Assembly (NCBI GenBank): GCA_964019155.1
Contig: OZ025242.1
Location: forward strand, 65,915,040 to 65,979,039
Direction of reading: 5' to 3'
From: Osedax fenrisi
Lineage: Eukaryota; Annelida; Polychaeta; Sabellida; Siboglinidae
Length of the DNA stretch: 64,000 bases
How positions within the stretch are numbered: the stretch's first letter is position 1; each line of letters begins with the position of its first letter. Made by a program: the position numbers and the translations under genes. Under the pieces are notes generated by a model that ran no database searches, was not told where the DNA came from, and worked only from the letters and a program-made list of their open reading frames with translations. Below, one piece after another: positions 31,562 through 43,281 of this stretch.

Positions 31562-33095
31562 TCTACATTTTCTTGCTTTCAATTTCAACCCAAAACTACT
31601 TAACCTTTTAAATACATTATCAAGTCGCTCTAACATTTCTCCCCAAGACTTACTAAATACCAGGAGATCGTCAAGATATAGCACCAGCGTTCGTAAGTTT
31701 TCCTCCTTTAGACACGCTTGCATTAAACGCGAAAATGTGGCTGGAGCGTTGATCAACCCCATCGGCATCCTGGTATATTCATACAGACCATAAGCCCCGC
31801 AACTAAAAGCTGTCTTTTGTATGTCCTTTTTGTCTAGCGCGCATTGCAGAAACCCATGGGATAAATCTAATGTCGAGAAATACTCAGCCCCGCTTAGACA
31901 ATCTAGGGCTTCCTCGATCCTTGGTAGAGGATGCGCATCCCTGATTGTCTTTGCATTTAATTGTCTAAAATCTACGCATACTCTAATAGATCCATCTTTC
32001 TTTTTAACGAGAACCATAGGACTACTGTACGGTGAGGTACTTGGTCTGATGATTCCCGCTGATAAATACGCCTCTATATAAGTCTTCACCTCCTCCCATT
32101 GGTTAGGTGGAATTCTCCGATGTGGTAAACGTATAGGTATGTTATCGGTTAATGCAATGCTGTGTGGGACTTGGTCTGAGAACCCTACATCATGTTCTCC
32201 ACTACTGAATACCCTACTATGTCTAGTCACTAACTCCCTAACTTGGGCAGTTTGTTCCTTAGACATACGTGATGTATCCATAGCCGTCATAGCCATTTCC
32301 ACACACCGTTCCACATCACCTTCATCTTCTTTCACCACTGTCACCCCTGTCATTAGAATCGTTATTCTTTTCCCCGCCTTTATCACTACTTCCTTGTCAG
32401 AATAATTACTCATATCCACCCATACCTTACCTCCCTCCACTTGGTTTAAGCCCGGACTAATGACTACACTATCTCCCCCCATACCCTCAATTAGGCCCAT
32501 ACAAAATACTTTCCCACTATCACACTCTACCATTTGACTTACACCCGGTTTAATTTTTATCTCCTGTACCACCTTAACCTTCACCACCCGTTCTACTCCC
32601 TCGCCTAGCGCCCTTTTCTTATTCCTATACAAGTCCAATACCCCTAACCAAGGTATATTACTTATCTCATGTACCTGAAAGCTATCAGACATATACTGAC
32701 ATATGTTACTCCCCAGTATTACGCTGGGTTGTGTTATTATATCTATAAGCAGGAATCCCATTCCCTTTAACTCTCCCTGAATTCCCGGAATTAATACATC
32801 TAATTCCACGTAGCCATAATATCTTATCTCCTTCCCACCAGCACCTCTCACTACCACATCTAATTGACGCACCTCTACCCCTATCCATGTCTTTTTAAAC
32901 CATTCTACGTTGATACAAGAAATATCCGCCCCAGTATCTATCATTACCCTACATTAAACCCCTTGAACTACTATCTGTACCTCTGGGATACTCCCGAATA
33001 TCGGTCCAGATTTACTTCTGACTGCCGCAATATATTTGCTCCTCTCCGACTGCGGTCGCATCGGAGATGGAGCTACTCGTTTCCCTGGTTATATC
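31517..33095 (-). pseudogene. pol: gypsy pol, protease and reverse transcriptase part
   Basis: Aspartic protease (MIDTGADISC near the start) is followed by RT. Visible RT motifs are VCVDFRQLNAKT, FSTLDLSHGF (motif A), YTRMPMGLINAPATF (motif B) and LVLYLDDLLVFS (motif C, YLDD). The pol frame is offset from gag and overlaps its end (from about 33095), so expression would need a ribosomal frameshift. Two lesions interrupt the frame: TAA at 32954-32956 just before the protease motif, and a homopolymer-length shift around 31545-31561 that leads to a premature stop at 31517. Both are small changes, consistent with recent decay; the homopolymer one could be a sequencing error. Confidence 0.9.
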
Positions 33096-34040
33096 CCTTG
33101 ATGTTACCCCGACCATGATCATATCCTTGATACTGACCCTACCTTGCCATCTCAGCTGGCCTCTAACTTGCCCGTTTCTCTCGCACTGTACCGCTCTATG
33201 CCCTAGCGCCCCACAAACCCAACACCTACCTGCAAAACTAGGTGGCCCTGACTCCTTACCCCGTTGCACCTCTTCGGTTAATTTCCCAACAAGGACTGTT
33301 AATTTATCAATCTGACTTTGTACAGTTTCCCTCTGATATCCCAACTGATTGTTACCGCTTACGCCTACTTGTGAAATAACTTTAGGTATTTTCTTATTTT
33401 CCTTCACCCACGCTATAGCTCTAGCGCGGAAAAGTATAAAACTTAATAATGGTTGCTCTAGCTGTAAACGCCGCAGTTCCTGTCCTAACCCCTTGTCATT
33501 AAATGCACCGGTTAATCTCGCTTTTAACGCTTTATCCCGGCCCTTATCATTACCCACTTTATCCCATAATCCGCATAGTGATAAAGATAGTTCCAAAATG
33601 GATTCGTCGGTTTCTTGACTTCTCGAATAGAAAGTTTCCAAGGCCATATCTTCATCCCCCAGATTACCAAAAGTACTGATTAATGCGTCATACATTTCGC
33701 TAACTTCTACTCCCGGTTTGCATAGCTTCCGCGCCCTCAACTCCCGTTTAGCTATACCCATCACATGATCCCTAACAAACTCCGCCATATACTCCGCATC
33801 ATAACCTGTCCCACTCAGATGTTATTTGACATCCTCTACCCAATCCTCTACATCTATTCCATTAGTACCATTGAAACACTCTAGATCACGCCTCCTACTT
33901 ACGTATTGTGGACGATGTACCGATGTACATACCTTCATCGCCGGTTTGGTATCAGAGTCCTGACTCTCATTACTCGTAAAGTCTGCCTGTGGCATATCTA
34001 GCTCAACAACTTTACTCACTCGTTTGACTCGAGTGTTCAA
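33012..34040 (-). pseudogene. gag: gypsy gag with one in-frame stop
   Basis: The frame begins at ATG 34038-34040 and is interrupted by one in-frame TAA (33822-33824), after which it continues in the same frame to 33012. The C-terminal part has one CCHC knuckle (CWVCGALGHRAVQC), which in gag nucleocapsids binds the element RNA. The central part, with ELRARKLCKPGVEVSEMYDA and LETFYSRSQ, resembles retrotransposon capsid. At ~340 codons it has a normal gag length. The last ~80 nt overlap the pol frame. Confidence 0.85.
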
Positions 34041-34540
34041 CCCCGCAATAACTACAGCACCCTTAGCGTATGCCTAGGCTTTGGAACGTTTACCCTCGGA
34101 TAAGCTGGTCCGACCCACTTTCGGCAAGCGTGCCTCTACGCTCCATAGTGCGGGCTAAACGTGTTCAATAAGACGCTTATAATATGAATGATAACGACTA
34201 GAATATATTCACTAGTAAAATAATCAATATCTCCGATATCGGTATGTATATGCAATACACTATAAATGCGTAATATATAATAGCGGTGTAAAATATATTC
34301 GCTATACGGTTACGTAACTCGGTTCTATTGTTAGAATAGAATAAACAAATTATTAATACGTAATAATTTCAATACGCCGTATTTCAACTTGAAATTGTCA
34401 AGTTATCGTATATATATATTATATGTCACGATTATATATATATAAAGCTTCACGCGTGTTACTAGCGGAATTCCAGGACTTCTACAGGTTATGTAATTCC
34501 TCCTTCCGTAGTCTAGGATCACACGAGTCCAAATCTTTGT

Positions 34541-34558
34541 ATCCTGCCGAGTGCGCCA
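34541..34558 (-). other. Primer-binding site, tRNA-Ser-like
   Basis: On the - strand TGGCGCACTCGGCAGGAT begins 2 nt inside the 5' LTR. It starts with the TGG complementary to tRNA CCA. It resembles the tRNA-Ser-type sites (TGGCGCAGTCGG) of insect elements such as 17.6 and 297, with one mismatch over the first 12 nt. The tRNA identity is recalled, not searched. Confidence 0.7.
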
Positions 34559-34560
34559 AA

Positions 34561-34888
34561 TGTAACAGAGAGGTAGAGATTCTTTGTTGAATACGTTTAT
34601 TAAACTCTAAAACATATATACATTAAACAATGAAAGATACAAAAATAGACACAAACCGTTGTGTCCCCTGATAAACAATAATAAGTAATGCCTGCTTTAA
34701 AGTAATATAATAATAACACAATGACGAAATGTGGCGACATCCACATTTCGTCGCACGCCGTCACGTACAAATGAACACGCCGCACGCACTAATAGCACTT
34801 AGCAACGGCCTACCTATATGCGTCATTGCAGCTTCTCTCTAGATACCCGTCCCGCAGCCTAAACACTCGCTTCACCAGCTCTACCACA
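34561..34888 (-). repeat. 5' LTR of gypsy element
   Basis: Same 328-bp length as the 3' LTR with four substitutions, and the same 12-bp hairpin (34723-34752). The internal region starts at 34560 on the - strand. Confidence 0.95.
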
Positions 34889-34913
34889 TATATATATATA
34901 CATATATGGTATG

Positions 34914-34971
<58 letters not shown>

Positions 34972-35091
34972 TACCTACTTAAATGAATAATACGTGTGTC
35001 ACAATATAACTAATGTTGGTATTGATAAACCACTTCATACACTTATCAGTAAACATATTAGTTAAAATATAATAAAATATTATTAATGAAT

Positions 35092-35122
<31 letters not shown>

Positions 35123-35184
35123 TAATTGTTATATATATAATGAATGAATGAAATCAGTTTATAGACATACCACATACACAGTAA
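34889..35184. repeat. (TA)n tracts and AT-rich DNA
   Basis: Long TA runs (about 34889-34967, 35093-35120) lie around ~120 bp of AT-rich sequence. No gene seen. Confidence 0.7.
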
Positions 35185-35345
35185 AAACTAAACGTTCATT
35201 AGACTCAATTTAAACGTTTATTTAGTGGTCGAAATAGCAAAACTTTTGTAACGTTCATTAGAATATATATATAGACTCTATAGAGTCTAATGAACATTTA
35301 TGCAAAAACGTTCATTAGCATATAGAGTCTAATGAACGTTTATGC
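35185..35345. repeat. Foldback block with four CGTTCATTAGA-type motifs
   Basis: ACGTTCATTAG and its inverse CTAATGAACGTT occur repeatedly in both orientations (about 35190, 35250, 35285, 35310, 35330). They form nested hairpins such as AACGTTCATTAG ... CTAATGAACGTT. This looks like a small inverted-repeat element or a nested pair of them. Confidence 0.55.
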
Positions 35346-35384
<39 letters not shown>

Positions 35385-35441
35385 ATGAATATATATATAT
35401 ATATAATATAATTATTTAATATATTGCTATATATATGGCAT

Positions 35442-36310
35442 ATATTATTATTATTATTATTATTAAATAGTTTATTGACTAAAAAAACATTATATGTTTA
35501 TCGGCGTCATATATAATAAAATAAAAATAAACAAAAAACAATAGTAAAGAACGAAAACTAGAACAATACATAATAACGAGAACAATGATATTAAATGGAA
35601 TTACAAATAAAGAAAATATTTATATAATTTACGTTTAAATAATGACTCAGATTTAGTTATACGTATATCAGTTGGTAATAAGTTCCAATATTTTGGTGCT
35701 GCAACAGCAAATGCTGCTTCAGAAAATCTCGTAGAAGTAATTGGTTGGTGTAGAACCATTGTGGATCCAGAGCGGCGAGGTCGGGAGTCGGAACGAATTG
35801 ATATTAACGTAGCGAGATATTCGGGAATAGATCGGTAAATGGCTCTTTGCGTTATGCACAGGAGACGAAACTTGCATTGAGAATGAAACGGAAGCCAACC
35901 AAGAGAAATCATCAGAGATGTAATCGAAACATCCATACGACGTTTGAGCTTGTACAGTATTCTAACCCACGACGTTGAATATTTTCAAATCTGTGCATTA
36001 AATAAAGTGGGAGAGTAGTATATAATGAGCAACAATAACGAAGTCTACTGAATACAAGGGAGTCGAGTAAACACTTCGTTAAGTTATAAGTAAGTTTATT
36101 ACGTGTCTTTCTAATATTGTAAAGATAATAGTTAGCTATACGAATTACATTTGTTATTTGCAACGATACATTGAACTTGTTATCAAAGGTAATACCTAGT
36201 GTAGTCACTGATTCGGAAATAGGAAGGGAGCGTAAAAAAGGATGGGATATAGTTAGGAGAAGAGGATCTAGATAAAATAATGGTATTAGTTTTAGCCATA
36301 TTTAATGATA
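35442..36310 (-). pseudogene. LINE relic: C-terminal RT domain with (AAT)n tail
   Basis: On the - strand two overlapping frames (35912-36208 and 35601-35936) give the thumb/C-terminal part of an APE-type LINE RT: TTLGITFDNKF, RYCCSLYTTLP, LGWLPFHSQCKFRLL and PKYWNLLPTDIR...FKRKLYKYFL. This is the pattern of CR1/L2/Jockey-type elements. The frame shifts near 35920. RT similarity continues upstream to ~36310. The stop at 35601 is followed by a short 3' UTR and (AAT)n (35442-35466), a usual 3' end for such elements. It is a 5'-truncated dead copy. Confidence 0.85.
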
Positions 36311-36317
36311 ATGAGTT

Positions 36318-36378
36318 AGTGGAGAACCATGTAATTAGTTAGTGGAGAACCATGTAATTAGTGGAGAACCATGTAATT
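36318..36378 (+). repeat. Three tandem copies of a ~20-26-bp unit
   Basis: TTAGTGGAGAACCATGTAAT is repeated three times with small spacing differences. This is local slippage. Confidence 0.8.
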
Positions 36379-36596
36379 AAAATTAATATTGTATATATAT
36401 ATAGAAATATATTAAATATTTATATTCATACAATATATATATAGAGTACATTGTATAAATGGTTGTTATTCATTATATATTATGAGATCATATAATTAAT
36501 TGAAATTATTATAATTAATATATATATATATATATATATATAGGTAATGTAAGGTAAGGTAAGGTAATTATTTATTTAATTATACATATATATATA

Positions 36597-37285
36597 CAGT
36601 AAAACCTCTCTATAATTATATAATTATTCTTAAGAAACTATTTTTTTCAGTACTTTTTTTCTTATAGAGAAGTTTTCTTATAAAGAGGTTTTTACTTTTC
36701 CAATGATTTTGATAATAAAGATGGATAAATATCATGTATCTTACATAATTATTGATTGTTCAGTAAACTTTCATCAATTTATTTAATTATATTAGATTTA
36801 AAATGTATTCTGTATTTTTTGCGCTTAGACATGTTAATATTTAATGACATTTTATTAGATTTACATTATCAATTATAAATTATGAATCATCATTGATGAA
36901 TATAATATAATGAATATTATAATAATCTATTATTTAACAATTAATTGTATACATTTACATTTAAGGATATAATAACATTTATTAATTAATTTAAATAAAT
37001 TTTAATAAATTTATGGTTATACAATAACAATTATTAATTAATATTAATTCATTTCGAACTGATTTAAAAAAATAACTTATATAATAATTAATTTCTATAA
37101 TTTGTATCAATATACAATATTTCTATTTATATATAATTATTTTTTATATTTTGTATACAATAAGTTTCTTATAAAGAGGTTTTTCTTATATTTTTAAGAT
37201 TTTCTTATAAAGAGGTTTTTTAATGTGGAAAAGGTTGAATTCCAACAAAATGTGTGAACAATTTTCTTATAAAGAGGTTTTACTG
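36597..37285. mobile_element. TA-flanked MITE with CAGTAAAACCTCT termini
   Basis: It starts CAGTAAAACCTCTCTATAA and ends TTATAAAGAGGTTTTACTG, inverted copies with one mismatch, and is flanked by TA on both sides. TIRs of this type (CAGT..AACCTC) are typical of pogo/Tigger-like Tc1-mariner elements, as I recall. The 689-bp interior is AT-rich with no transposase. The subterminal motif CTTATAAAGAGGTTTT recurs near 36690, 37166, 37203 and 37266. Confidence 0.85.
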
Positions 37286-37289
37286 TATA

Positions 37290-38600
37290 TATATAAATTC
37301 ATAATATTAAATACAAATATTAATATTCATGATTTCATGCAGAGAAATTTAATTTTTAAGTTTGATGATATTGTTAAATTTAATTCTATACAATTTATAC
37401 ATGAGGTTTCTATAATAAATTACCGATTAATTTGCAAATCAGATTTATTAAAAATAAAAATTATTGTAATAGGGGACGTGAGGGGGTTTTGGTCGATCAA
37501 ATGTATCACTCGCTATAATAGCAAGTACTCCGTGAATATTGAATATTAGTATTTGAATTTTAGAATATTTATTCAAAAGATATTAATCTAATACATATCT
37601 ATCTCGGATTTTTATATTATGATAATAAAATTATATATTATCAATTCTAATACTACTCATAAATATCGGTGAAATAACGTATGTGTGGGATTAGTTAGTT
37701 TTGGTCGATAGTTCCGAATGTGTTAATACTTGTATCCCTATATACTAAAATAATTAAATTGGAGTTCAATTTACTAATTCGAATATTTATTATAATGATA
37801 TGATAATATGTAATACAATCATAATTTTAATTAATTATATATTATATATGAACAGTGGACCATTAATTATACGCTATTTATTACAATAATACAGAAGAAA
37901 ATGCAATTTTTACATAATCGATAATATTATTCAATATATTTAATTTTTATTAATTTTGTTAACATATTTGGTAATATTATAATTATATATAGTTAGTTAA
38001 TGTAAAAAATGTCCATATAGATTACCATTGTAATTATATTAGCATCTACCAAAAACCCCTCATGATATCGACCAAAACCCCCTCATCGCATATGGTATTA
38101 TTATATTATCTTTATTCAATTATATAATTAATATTTTTAATTAATTTTTATTTCATTTTATGTAGAATATTGAGTAGTTTAATATAATACAAAATTTATC
38201 ATAACAAATTAATTAATTGTGTTGTAATTTACCATTAACTCTCCGCTATTTATTACAATAATATAGCAGAAAATGCACTTTTTACATAATCGATAATATT
38301 ATTCAATATATTTAATTTTTCTTACATTTTTCTTAAAATATTAGGCAATTTTAACATTATACACAGTTCGTTAATGTAAAATATGTTCATATCTATTACC
38401 GTTGTGATTATATTACCATCGACCAAAACCCCCGTATCGCCCAAAACCCCCTCACGTCCCCTATATTTATTAGAAAGGCATCTAGAACTAGTAGACACTT
38501 ATTTCGTTTAACAAACATTGGCGTAAAGTACTGGAATAATCTTCCAAGTTCATTAATTAACATTTCTAATTTAAAATTATTTTCGAAACATTTCTAAAAA
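37290..38600 (+). pseudogene. LINE relic: RT C-terminus on + strand, split by a MITE
   Basis: 37290-37469 encodes NLIFKFDDIVKFNSIQFIHE, a segment typical of the end of LINE RTs. After the element at 37472-38461 the similarity resumes with FRLTNIGVKYWNNLPSSL and a stop near 38596. The two parts are in different frames, so the copy was degenerate or has decayed since. The 3' UTR probably extends to the (TA)n at ~38800. Confidence 0.75.
37472..38461. mobile_element. GGGG-ended TA-flanked non-autonomous element (MITE A)
   Basis: Perfect inverted ends: GGGGACGTGAGGGGGTTTTGG at the left and its complement CCAAAACCCCCTCACGTCCCC at the right, with TA on each side (37470-37471, 38462-38463). It is 990 bp with no ORF of note. 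TTTTGGTCGAT-like motifs recur internally (about 37695, 38048, 38072, 38410). It interrupts a LINE relic. Confidence 0.85.
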
Positions 38601-38796
38601 ATATACAATTAATTTTAATTTTATACTTATTTTATATCCTTTTATTATATCCATATATATATTGTTTGTGTCAATTTATGTGTTTATACCTATATATTTA
38701 TTTATCTTTTACATGACTTATGAAAAATAACTAACGATATTAATATTTAAATATTATCGTAAATGTATAAAACGTTGACTACCTTACTCTTTTACT

Positions 38797-38851
<55 letters not shown>

Positions 38852-39129
38852 ATCTATTTTTGTTATGGTTATATTTTATGTAAATTTTATTAAATGATAA
38901 TATAGATTTTGAGGAGTTTTTTATATTATTATTTAATAATTAGCACATTTTTTATATTTTAATAATAATATATTGACTTGTTTTATATATATGTTTTATA
39001 TGATTAGTTTTTCGTGGAAAGCAAATGCTTAAAAACAAAATATTTGATAAATATTTGAAAAACAAATATAAATATTAAAAAAAATAAATATTAAAATATA
39101 TAAAAAACTAATATTTACTTATAAATAAA
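38601..39129. other. AT-rich DNA between two LINE relics
   Basis: A (TA)n tract at 38800-38848, otherwise non-coding AT-rich sequence. It probably includes the 3' UTRs of the two convergent relics. Nothing else seen. Confidence 0.5.
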
Positions 39130-39814
39130 TATTTTAATATTTTTTTTAGAATAAATACATTATTAATATTATTTTGTCGTAAAAGATTATTAAACATTAA
39201 TTCATTATATAACTTTGGTCCTTTAACAAATATTGTATTTCTTAATTTATTTGATTTCATAAGTTGTAGGATACTTTATTTTTTAGTTTATTTAACTTAA
39301 AATATGAGTTATAATCTAATTTATATTTATTATTTAAGAAATTATAGATTAATAATGTGTTTCTATATATAATTAGATCTTCAAATTTTAAAATATTATT
39401 TTTATTTAAAAAAGGACAAGTATTTGTTAGACGTATTAATGGTAATTTTGATTTATCTATTATTTGTTTATTAATAATTCTTATAACTTTTTTCTGTAAC
39501 ATAATTAATTTTGTAATATTTGATTTAGGATATAAGTATTTGACCATACTTCAATCCCATATGATAAATTAGATAAATAGAACGAATTATAGGTTATAAC
39601 CTATACTTCGTTTATATATATAAAAAAATTAATTTTTTTGTATCTAAAAAAGATATTTTTTTATAGTATATATAATTTTTGACAGTTTATTCGATAAATA
39701 ATTGATATGTTTTTTAGGTCATTTGGGAATATAAGTAGAACCCAAGAAATTTATAATTATTACTATATCAATTTTCATGTTATCTATTTTTATATCTTTT
39801 AATATAGAATAATT

Positions 39815-39890
39815 TATATAGGCAATTCCTATATATATATATATATAGGCCTATATATATGCCTATAGGCAATTCCTATGGCAATATTTT
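39815..39890. repeat. 15-bp direct repeat around a TA-rich insert
   Basis: ATAGGCAATTCCTAT occurs twice, separated by a short palindromic TA-rich stretch, inside the LINE relic. It could be a small insertion with target duplication or a slippage product. Confidence 0.5.
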
Positions 39891-40101
39891 TGTTTTATCG
39901 ATATTTAGCTTAAGCTTATTTATATCAAACCATTTTTTAACTTATCCATGTAATATTGCAAATAATATGTTAATAATGTATCATTTTCAGCAAATATAGT
40001 TATAGATGTATCATCTGCATATAGGAAATTTATATTAATATTATTTACTTTTTCATTATTAAAAATATTGGATATGTCATTTAGAAAGATAATAAATAGT
40101 A

Positions 40102-40949
40102 GGGGATAGAAGGGAGTAGCGGACGAGAAGGGAGTAGTGGTAATTTACATTTACGCGAAAATGGTCATAGATACAAAAAAAAGATATATACAAAATATTT
40201 AGAAAATTACAATATCTACAACAACGAGTAATTTTTTTTCAAAAATAATTAATCAATATATTAAATTAATTACATAATATTTTTTTTTCAAAATTCCATA
40301 AAAACCAGTTTTGGAAATGTACTGTACTGCATTGATTATTAATTATAAATACATATTTTCTTATATATTAATAAAATATAATTTGTTATCTATTAAGTTA
40401 TGTTTATAGTATATGAAAATATTGTATTAGTAAAAATATATAGGTATTCTAAAGTACCATATTCAAATGGGTATAGTGGACGAACTGAGAAGTATATAGT
40501 GGATGACAATAAACCAATCAAAATCGAGTAATATAGGTCAACTTTTTTTCATTAATTTTTGTTCACAATTTAAAAAAATCTAAATATTAAATAAAATGCG
40601 TGCGTTGGCATGAATATATATTATATGAATATATATATATATACAATATATATTATTACAATAATAAAAACTGAAAAAATGAATCGAATATATAGCGAGA
40701 TACCTATTGATTTATTTTGGTACTAAAATCCACTACTCCCTTCTTGCGCTATTTTTTCGTTATTTTTTGAGTGTAATGTATTAATACTAGAAATATATGA
40801 GTTAAAGTAAAAATTAAAATAGCTATAATATATAACGATACATATTCTATTACATTTGAAAATATGAAATTATAACATCAACTATTCATCGATGTATTAC
40901 AATTCTACAAAGTCATATAAAATATCCTCCACTACGCCCTTCTATCCCC
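40102..40949. mobile_element. GGGG-ended TA-flanked non-autonomous element (MITE B)
   Basis: Left end GGGGATAGAAGGGAGTAGCG and right end (inverted) GGGGATAGAAGGGCGTAGTG, with TA on each side (40100-40101, 40950-40951). Length 848 bp with no ORF. The motif AGAAGGGAGTAG is doubled next to the left end, and related motifs (AGTGGACGAACTGAGAAG near 40478, CACTACTCCCTTCTTG near 40730) lie inside. Confidence 0.88.
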
Positions 40950-43281
40950 TATAGGTCCTAGAACAAATCCTTGTGGAACTCCATATCTAATAATCTTTCT
41001 AGATTAGTATTATCAATTCGTGTTATAATATTTCTATTTTCGAGATAAATTTTAATAAATAAATTTATATCACCTTTCAACCCATACATTATAATTTAGC
41101 AAGTAAAATATCATGATCAACTACATCAAATGCTTTCTTGAGATCTAAGAATATCGTAGTTACTTTTTTTTTGGAGATAGTTTATGTAAAATGAAATGCT
41201 GAATATTTAATAATGATAAGGTTATATTTGATCTGGGAACAAAACCATATTAATTTTTGTTAATAATATTATTCTTAAATATATATTTTGATAATCTATT
41301 AAAAATAATTTTTTCAAAAATGTTAGATATTTGTGGTAGCTAGTAACTATAGTTCGATAGTAATGAAATTGGCCTGTAATTGGTTATTTGTATCATTAGT
41401 TTTATATAAAGGTTTAATATTTGCAATTTTCATATTGTCAGGAAATGTATTTGTTTGGATACTTAAATTAAATATCATTTTTAATGGTTCTAAAATATAT
41501 TGAATAATATCTTTTATTAAGGTCATGCTATGATTATTTATATCTAATGATCTTTTTGATTTAATATCCTTAGTCACTTTAATTATTTCATCATTGTCAA
41601 TTTGTAAAAAATAAAAACTATTAAAATTATTAGATAACAATTCTTTAAAATCATTTTTATTTATATTATTAATTGAATTATTTATTTTACTTCCAATGCT
41701 CGACAAATATTTATTAAATGTATTACATTGTTCGTAGATACCTTTCATTCATTTTAATATTATTATCTATACAATTATTTGGATAATCCGAGTCTGCAGG
41801 TTTTAGTATTTTATTTATGATTTTCCAATTTTCTTCTTGTGTATTTGCAGTAAAAAGATATTTATAGTAAGTCCTAATTATTTTTTTTAATTTAATATTC
41901 TTATTAATTTAATTTTTTAATTTTGTATATTTACCAAATAGACAAGGACAATTGTTTATTTTTTATTTTGTGTATAATTTATTTTTCTTTTTTATTGCAT
42001 TTTTTAATTTATTATTGAGCCATGGATTAAAATTGTGATTCAATTTAATTCTTTTTTTTAACAAAAGGAGAGTGCTTATTAATACTATTAGCAGGAAATA
42101 CTTCCCGCTATTATAATAACTATAGTTAATATATCAATAAATGTATTGTATAGTTTACAACAATTCTGATTATGTAAAATGGTATTCCAATTTATTATAC
42201 CTAGTTCTAGTATTAGATTATGTAAATTTAATTCATTAATATTTCGTGAATATGTATATTGAGCCTTTCTTTTAACAAATATATTATAATTAAAAATACA
42301 AAATATTAATGAATGATCATTAATATCTGTATGTATTATACCTCGTATTACATTAGAATAATTTGTTAAAATATTGTCTATTGAAATTTTATCAAATTGA
42401 TTGTGAATTTTTGGTTATTCTTGTGGGCATATCAATTATATTGGATATACCTAATTGGATCAATATATTTTTAAACAAGTTAGATAGTAATACAGTATTA
42501 TTTAATACATTAATATTATAATCACCACAAATAGATGTAACCTACATTTCTCTATTTATATATTTATGAAATAGGTTAAAAAATAAATTAATAAAATCAT
42601 TTCCATTATAATCAGGTAATCTGTCAACAGATGATATAATTTTGAAATAATTAGAATTAATAATTATTTTAATTGATATAATATCAATATAATTCATTAT
42701 AGAACAAGAGAGATCTTCAATTATGCAACATTCTATCAGTTTTCTAACTAATATAAGTACACCTCCGCCTCTCTTTATATTGGATAATATTCTATTTTTT
42801 ATAAATATATTATAATTAGGGAAATATATGTGGGTAATCTTTATCTGTAGGCCATGTTTCCGTTAATATAATAATATCAGGTTTATAGGTCAAGTTATCG
42901 ATAAATATTAATAATTTATTTATATGTTTATTAAAAATTCGTATATTTAATAATATCATTGATAGGGTTGTATCTTTATAATGTATTTCATTATATTCAT
43001 CTATATTTAAAAGATTCATTTATATTTTTAATATTTTGTTATTGTATGATAGATTTTTGTATCTGTGTTATTATATATTAATTTAAATTCATTGTTTATA
43101 AATTGAACTTTACAAATAGTAGCCTATCTAATGTACATTTGTCTTTAGCTATTTTAAAACATTCTCTCTTTTGAATAAGCTGTTATATACTGTATTCAAT
43201 AGATATTCATACTTTATTAAAAGATGAATTTTTTAATTTATGCATTTAACCATATGCATTTCTGATTAATATTGATTTTGA

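Larger units (their letters stand above)
29004..34888 (-). mobile_element. Ty3/gypsy LTR retrotransposon, nearly complete, coding-defective
   Basis: 5885 bp bounded by 328-bp LTRs that begin TG and end CA. In the - direction the order is 5' LTR, primer-binding site, gag, pol (protease, RT, RNase H, integrase), 3' LTR. Integrase lies after RNase H, the Ty3/gypsy order. No env frame exists between integrase and the 3' LTR. The LTRs differ at four positions in 328, so insertion is fairly recent. Flanking TATA on both sides is compatible with a 4-bp target duplication, but the surroundings are TA-rich. Several lesions (entries below) make this copy non-autonomous. Confidence 0.95.
39130..43019 (-). 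pseudogene. LINE relic ORF2: AP endonuclease and reverse transcriptase, split by a MITE
   Basis: On the - strand, reading down from 43019: the APE N-terminus (MILLNIRIFN, PDIIILTETW), an APE DHSLIF motif (about 42305-42330), and an RT N-terminal domain at 41347-41748 (FNKYLSSIG, SIQTNTFPDNMKIANIKPLY). Next come RT motif A FLDLKKAFDVVDH (about 41120-41160), motif B YGVPQGFVLGPI (about 40950-40985), motif C YADDTSI (about 40000-40020), and the C-terminus (39130-39547: LQKKVIRIINKQ, VKGPKLYNELM). Several frameshifts and stops are present. The family is an APE-type LINE of the CR1/Jockey kind. It is interrupted inside RT motif B by the element at 40102-40949. Confidence 0.88.

Noticed and set aside
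36545..36570. TAAGG-type telomere-like repeat
   Set aside because: Only three to four units of GTAAGGTAAG, no extended array, and not the insect TTAGG motif.
37223..37549. 108-codon + strand open frame as an independent gene
   Set aside because: It crosses the end of one MITE, a LINE relic and the start of another MITE; only its middle part is meaningful, as LINE RT.
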